From positions 758,130 to 822,129 of the forward strand of contig NZ_LN831279.1 of the NCBI RefSeq assembly GCF_900069005.2: a stretch of 64,000 nucleotides of DNA, written 5' to 3'. Under the pieces are notes generated by a model that had not been told where the DNA came from, ran no database searches, and saw only the letters and a program-made list of their open reading frames with translations. Below are positions 60,916 to 64,000 of the stretch, piece after piece. Within the stretch, counting starts at the first letter, position 1. The number at the start of each line of letters is the position of its first letter. The position numbers and the translations under genes were made by a program. The DNA is from Paenibacillus sp. GM2. GTDB taxonomy: Bacteria; Bacillota; Bacilli; Paenibacillales; Paenibacillaceae.

Positions 60916-62538
60916 ATGAAAAAAAATGCAAGGTTATCATCCATCATTCTTTGCCTCGCTTTATTTGCTGGTTTACTGGCGGCCTGTGGCGGTTCATCCA
61001 AAGATCCATCCAATGGCGCGTCCAATAATAAAACGGATTCGGCTAATCAAAATGCAACTGCTGCTAATGGAGTCAAAAAAGAGGGGTTCCCGATCGTGGA
61101 TGAACCGCTCACGCTCTCATTGATGTCGCAGGATGCAGGGGTGGCCGATTGGAATAACATGCCTGTCCTGCAAGAGATGGAAAAGCTGACCGGAATCAAA
61201 CTAACCTATCAGCTTGCGCCGATCGATAGCTTTGCGACCAAGAAGAATCTTGTGTTTGCCAGCGCAGACCTGCCGGATGTATTCTACGCTGCGGACCTTA
61301 AGCCAGCGGAGCAAGTCACCTATGGATCGCAAGGGGTACTTATTCCTCTGGAAAAATATATCGATGAAGGGTACGCGCCTAACATCAAGGCGATATTTGA
61401 TGAGCATCCCGAGATTCGCAGATCGTTCACCACACCGGACGGGCATATCTACGCACTCCCTTATGTTGATTTGGCCGCAGTGTGGTACCGCAGCCCGATG
61501 TGGTATAACGGTAAATTTCTGGAAGCTCTCAATGTAACCGAGTTGCCGAAGACTACGGAAGAACTATATAACTACTTGAAGCGCGTTAAGGAAGAAGATC
61601 CTAACGGCAATGGAAAGAAGGATGAAATTCCGCTGACCTCTGTTAAACTGGATGATTTGCGCATGTATTTCCTCGGTTTCTGGGGGATGTATGATGAGAA
61701 AATCTATAACGATGATAACGGCAAGGTTCACTATTCACCGCAGGAAGAAGGCTACAAGGGCTATTTAACGTTCCTGAACCGTCTCTGGAATGAAGAACTG
61801 CTGGATCATGAGACATTCTCCCAAACGCCGGATCAGAAGAAAGCCAAGGGAGTGAACAATCAGATAGCGGTGTTCAATGATTATTTCCCTTACTTTACGC
61901 TCGGCGGAGAGCCTAGCGGCGATAACCCGTTGATGACTCCGGTGAAGAGCGAGATCGAAGGTTCGCCGGTATACGGCAAGCACCCGGGGATTTCTACCAA
62001 CGGTACGTTTGCAATTACGAGCAAGAACCCGAATCCGGAAGCCACGATGCGCTGGATCGATTACCAATACAGCTATGAAGGTGCTACCTTGTTCTCTCAA
62101 GGCCCTGAGGATCTGCTGTGGAAATATACAAACAAGGATACACATGAGAAAGAATGGCTGCCTGTTCCAGGAGGCAAGGATCGCGAGGAATACCGCGGCA
62201 CGCTGACTCCAAACTTTGGCATTCTGACGCCGGGGATGAACTCAAGTGAGTTGACAAAAGGATTAAAGAGCGATTTTGATACCTGGATTGATAATGAAAA
62301 TGCCGAGAAGCTGGTTCCGATCGGCAGAGCCCCGTTCCCTAACGTATATTTGACGAATGAGGAGCAGAGCGAAGCGACCGCCTTGTTCTCTGATCTGGAT
62401 ACGTACGTACAGCAGATGGAGGCGAAGTTCGTAACAGGGCAGGAGCCGCTGTCCAACTGGGATAAGTATGTGCAACAAATCAAGAAGATGGGCGCAGACC
62501 GCATCGTTGAATTGTATCAGGCTGCCTATGACCGTTAA
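60916..62538 (+). CDS. Extracellular sugar-binding lipoprotein (LplA-like)
   Basis: The 540-residue binding protein has a lipoprotein signal with lipobox LLAAC (Cys24), a Ser/Asn-rich linker and a large cluster-type binding domain typical of LplA/YtcQ proteins. The substrate is likely an oligosaccharide or uronic-acid derivative but cannot be read from sequence. RBS AGAAGGAG precedes ATG 60916. It is the third gene of the importer operon and closes it. Confidence 0.93.
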   Translation: MKKNARLSSIILCLALFAGLLAACGGSSKDPSNGASNNKTDSANQNATAANGVKKEGFPIVDEPLTLSLMSQDAGVADWNNMPVLQEMEKLTGIKLTYQLAPIDSFATKKNLVFASADLPDVFYAADLKPAEQVTYGSQGVLIPLEKYIDEGYAPNIKAIFDEHPEIRRSFTTPDGHIYALPYVDLAAVWYRSPMWYNGKFLEALNVTELPKTTEELYNYLKRVKEEDPNGNGKKDEIPLTSVKLDDLRMYFLGFWGMYDEKIYNDDNGKVHYSPQEEGYKGYLTFLNRLWNEELLDHETFSQTPDQKKAKGVNNQIAVFNDYFPYFTLGGEPSGDNPLMTPVKSEIEGSPVYGKHPGISTNGTFAITSKNPNPEATMRWIDYQYSYEGATLFSQGPEDLLWKYTNKDTHEKEWLPVPGGKDREEYRGTLTPNFGILTPGMNSSELTKGLKSDFDTWIDNENAEKLVPIGRAPFPNVYLTNEEQSEATALFSDLDTYVQQMEAKFVTGQEPLSNWDKYVQQIKKMGADRIVELYQAAYDR

Positions 62539-62604
62539 TCGGTGCGAAAAACCGCTTAATCAATAACAAAGAGTATATGGAGCAGGACGGAATTGGCAGC
62601 TAAA

Positions 62605-62653
62605 AAACATGAAAGCCAACATATCCCGGTGTAATAACCGGATGTTGGCTTTC
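62605..62653. terminator. Bidirectional terminator between the importer and the AraC gene
   Basis: Arms GAAAGCCAACAT / ATGTTGGCTTTC with an inner CCGG/CCGG stem, with TTTTTT on the minus side. It serves both convergent transcripts. Confidence 0.88.
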
Positions 62654-62657
62654 ACCA

Positions 62658-64000
62658 TTATTTGGCGTCTAATTCGGGCTCCGGCGGAAGATCCTCAAGA
62701 TCTGAAAACAGTTTGCGGTATTGGCCCGGTGTGTAGCCTGTCTCTTTTTTAAACTTGCGGATGAAGTTCGGCGAATCAAGGTAACCGACCCTTTGAATTA
62801 TACTTTTGATCGGATCATTGGTCATCTTGAGCTGATATTTTACTTCTTCAATCCTTTTTTGCCACACATATTGGATAAAGTTGAGTCCGACCTTCTCTTT
62901 GAAGGTGCGGCTGGCATGCGAAGGTGAAATGCCGAATTCAAAGGCGACCGTCTCCAGGCTCAGGGTATTGTCCATATAATGCTGATCAATATAGGCAACG
63001 ATGCGGTCCATGATCGACTGCTCTTCCTTATGATGCTTCTGCTCGACCTGTTGGCAGATCTCTGAAGCGAGTTCCAGCAGACCGTCCTCGAGCTCGCCCA
63101 AGGAGTTGCTGTACAGCAGATTAGGTGCAAGCTCCTGCATCAGGTTGTAGTGATAACCCGGTTCAGTAGCTGTTCTAAGGATTGTATTCAGCAGATCAAA
63201 GCAGATGCAGCGGATATACAATGCCGAGAGCCCGGATGATTGCAGGCTGGCGAAGGAAGAGCGGATGATTTGCGACGCAACATCATAGCTGCCTTGCTTG
63301 AGGCTCTGCGATAGCTTGAGCAGATTGTTGCTCGGAATCCAGAACGTATGATCTGGCGTATCGGATAGTTTATCGAAATAGTTAACCGAGCCGCGATCGG
63401 TGGACACCCGCATTTCAAAGGCCGAGCAAGCTTCAATATAGGACTGATTCAGCTGGTCCGGACCGGAATAAGAGGTGCCGACCCCGATTGTTGGAACGAT
63501 ATCGAAGCTGTCCAGCAGGTTGCTGCGTACCGCCTCGCTGATCAGTCGTATATGGGCGAACTCGGCGGACTCATCGTCAAGATCGAAATTGATGATCAGA
63601 CCGATCTGATCCATCCGTGACAGTTCAACGCCATATCCGTGGGCAGCCAGTTCCGGGAATTCAATTTGTGTCAGCAGTCCGATCATTTCCTGATGCTCCT
63701 GTATGCCGTTTTGCTCGTCTTCATCCCAGCCGATCACCATTACGAAGAAATGGGAGCGGTTGAATTCAAGATCAAAAGCCTCGCGCAGCTCTGGGGTAAG
63801 GCTTTGAGCGCTTCCATATTTGAGCAGCATCGACAGAAAATGATGGCGGGCGAAAGGTTCCTGCAGATCAACTCTAGAACTGTATTCCTGCAAGGCCGTG
63901 CGGATTCGATCCAGCTCGTTGCCAAAGCTGCTGTTGCCCAAGGTGGAACTGGAATTGGCGGCGGCAAAATGGGCCAGCACTGAGATGGGCTGATACTGCA
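62658..64000 (-). CDS. Large AraC-type regulator (YesN/AraC-like), N-terminus outside window
   Basis: The C-terminal part holds two HTH motifs (about the last 100 residues: SLETVAFEFGISPSHASRTFKEKVGLNFIQYVWQKRIEEVKYQLKMTNDPIKSIIQRVGYLDSPNFIRKFKKETGYTPGQYRKLF). Before it lies a long middle region (HFFVMVIGWDEDEQN..., SDTPDHTFW) like the 700-800-residue membrane AraC proteins found beside LplABC importers in Paenibacillus. No stop or start is seen before the right edge, so the gene is partial; the N-terminal sensor is outside. It probably controls the importer genes at 59-62.5 kb. Confidence 0.88.
   Translation of the reverse strand, partial: QYQPISVLAHFAAANSSSTLGNSSFGNELDRIRTALQEYSSRVDLQEPFARHHFLSMLLKYGSAQSLTPELREAFDLEFNRSHFFVMVIGWDEDEQNGIQEHQEMIGLLTQIEFPELAAHGYGVELSRMDQIGLIINFDLDDESAEFAHIRLISEAVRSNLLDSFDIVPTIGVGTSYSGPDQLNQSYIEACSAFEMRVSTDRGSVNYFDKLSDTPDHTFWIPSNNLLKLSQSLKQGSYDVASQIIRSSFASLQSSGLSALYIRCICFDLLNTILRTATEPGYHYNLMQELAPNLLYSNSLGELEDGLLELASEICQQVEQKHHKEEQSIMDRIVAYIDQHYMDNTLSLETVAFEFGISPSHASRTFKEKVGLNFIQYVWQKRIEEVKYQLKMTNDPIKSIIQRVGYLDSPNFIRKFKKETGYTPGQYRKLFSDLEDLPPEPELDAK

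Overview
The window looks like a chromosomal segment of a spore-forming Bacillota, most probably Paenibacillus or a close relative. The reasons are: Gram-positive ribosome binding sites (AGGAGG type) with frequent GTG and TTG starts; LplA/LplB/YtcP-type sugar importers paired with a large YesN/AraC-like regulator; a YjcZ-type micropeptide; YutE, DUF1450, YtxH and YkvA-type proteins; an LTA-synthase-like protein; and AraR-type control of arabinose genes. No rRNA, CRISPR array, intact prophage or insertion sequence was seen. One tRNA (Ala, GGC) is present.

Layout. 0-5 kb: a left-edge regulator-like gene and the phosphate importer operon pstSCAB behind a PhoP-type box. 5-10 kb: a DedA protein, small proteins, an orphan radical SAM enzyme, and a secreted chitin-active lytic polysaccharide monooxygenase (LPMO) with a long leader. 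10-14.6 kb: an EamA exporter, an Rrf2-type regulator, an AbrB-type membrane protein and a YecD-like hydrolase, with one palindrome repeated in front of the regulator and the membrane protein; then tRNA-Ala followed by scrambled remnants of a GH3 beta-glucosidase and an AraC gene. 14.8-24 kb: ACT/UPF0210 pair, an AraC-kinase-GH4 glycosidase set, TetR, zinc-ribbon/HEAT pair, and Dabb, YutE and YtxH proteins. 24-28.3 kb: araA, araD and a non-classical ribulokinase, divergent from araR, with three operator palindromes between.

29.5-45 kb is mostly housekeeping: glutamate racemase, lipid kinase, TraX, an M14 peptidase, YkvA, an unusual HesB-fold protein, DUF1450, a VOC dioxygenase, an LTA-synthase-like protein, a 23S rRNA-type methyltransferase, an O-methyltransferase, an MFS exporter, hemE-hemH and a CapA protein. 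45-53.6 kb: FAH and DUF92 proteins, an ABC-F ATPase, an M42 peptidase, a LapA-like protein, oligoendopeptidase F with a possible exported form, small proteins and a cold-shock protein. 53.7-54.6 kb is a repeat-rich intergenic island. 54.7-64 kb: a WYL regulator with a prenyltransferase/squalene-cyclase-like protein, an MFS protein, and a sugar ABC importer with a right-edge AraC-type regulator.

No complete novel defence or mobile system is visible. The items most worth a second look are the shared palindromic operator of the Rrf2/AbrB locus, the inverted GH3 remnant beside tRNA-Ala, the HesB-fold protein with histidines in place of cysteines, the dual-start oligoendopeptidase F, the orphan radical SAM protein with nearby micropeptides, and the two repeat families at 53.8-54.6 kb.
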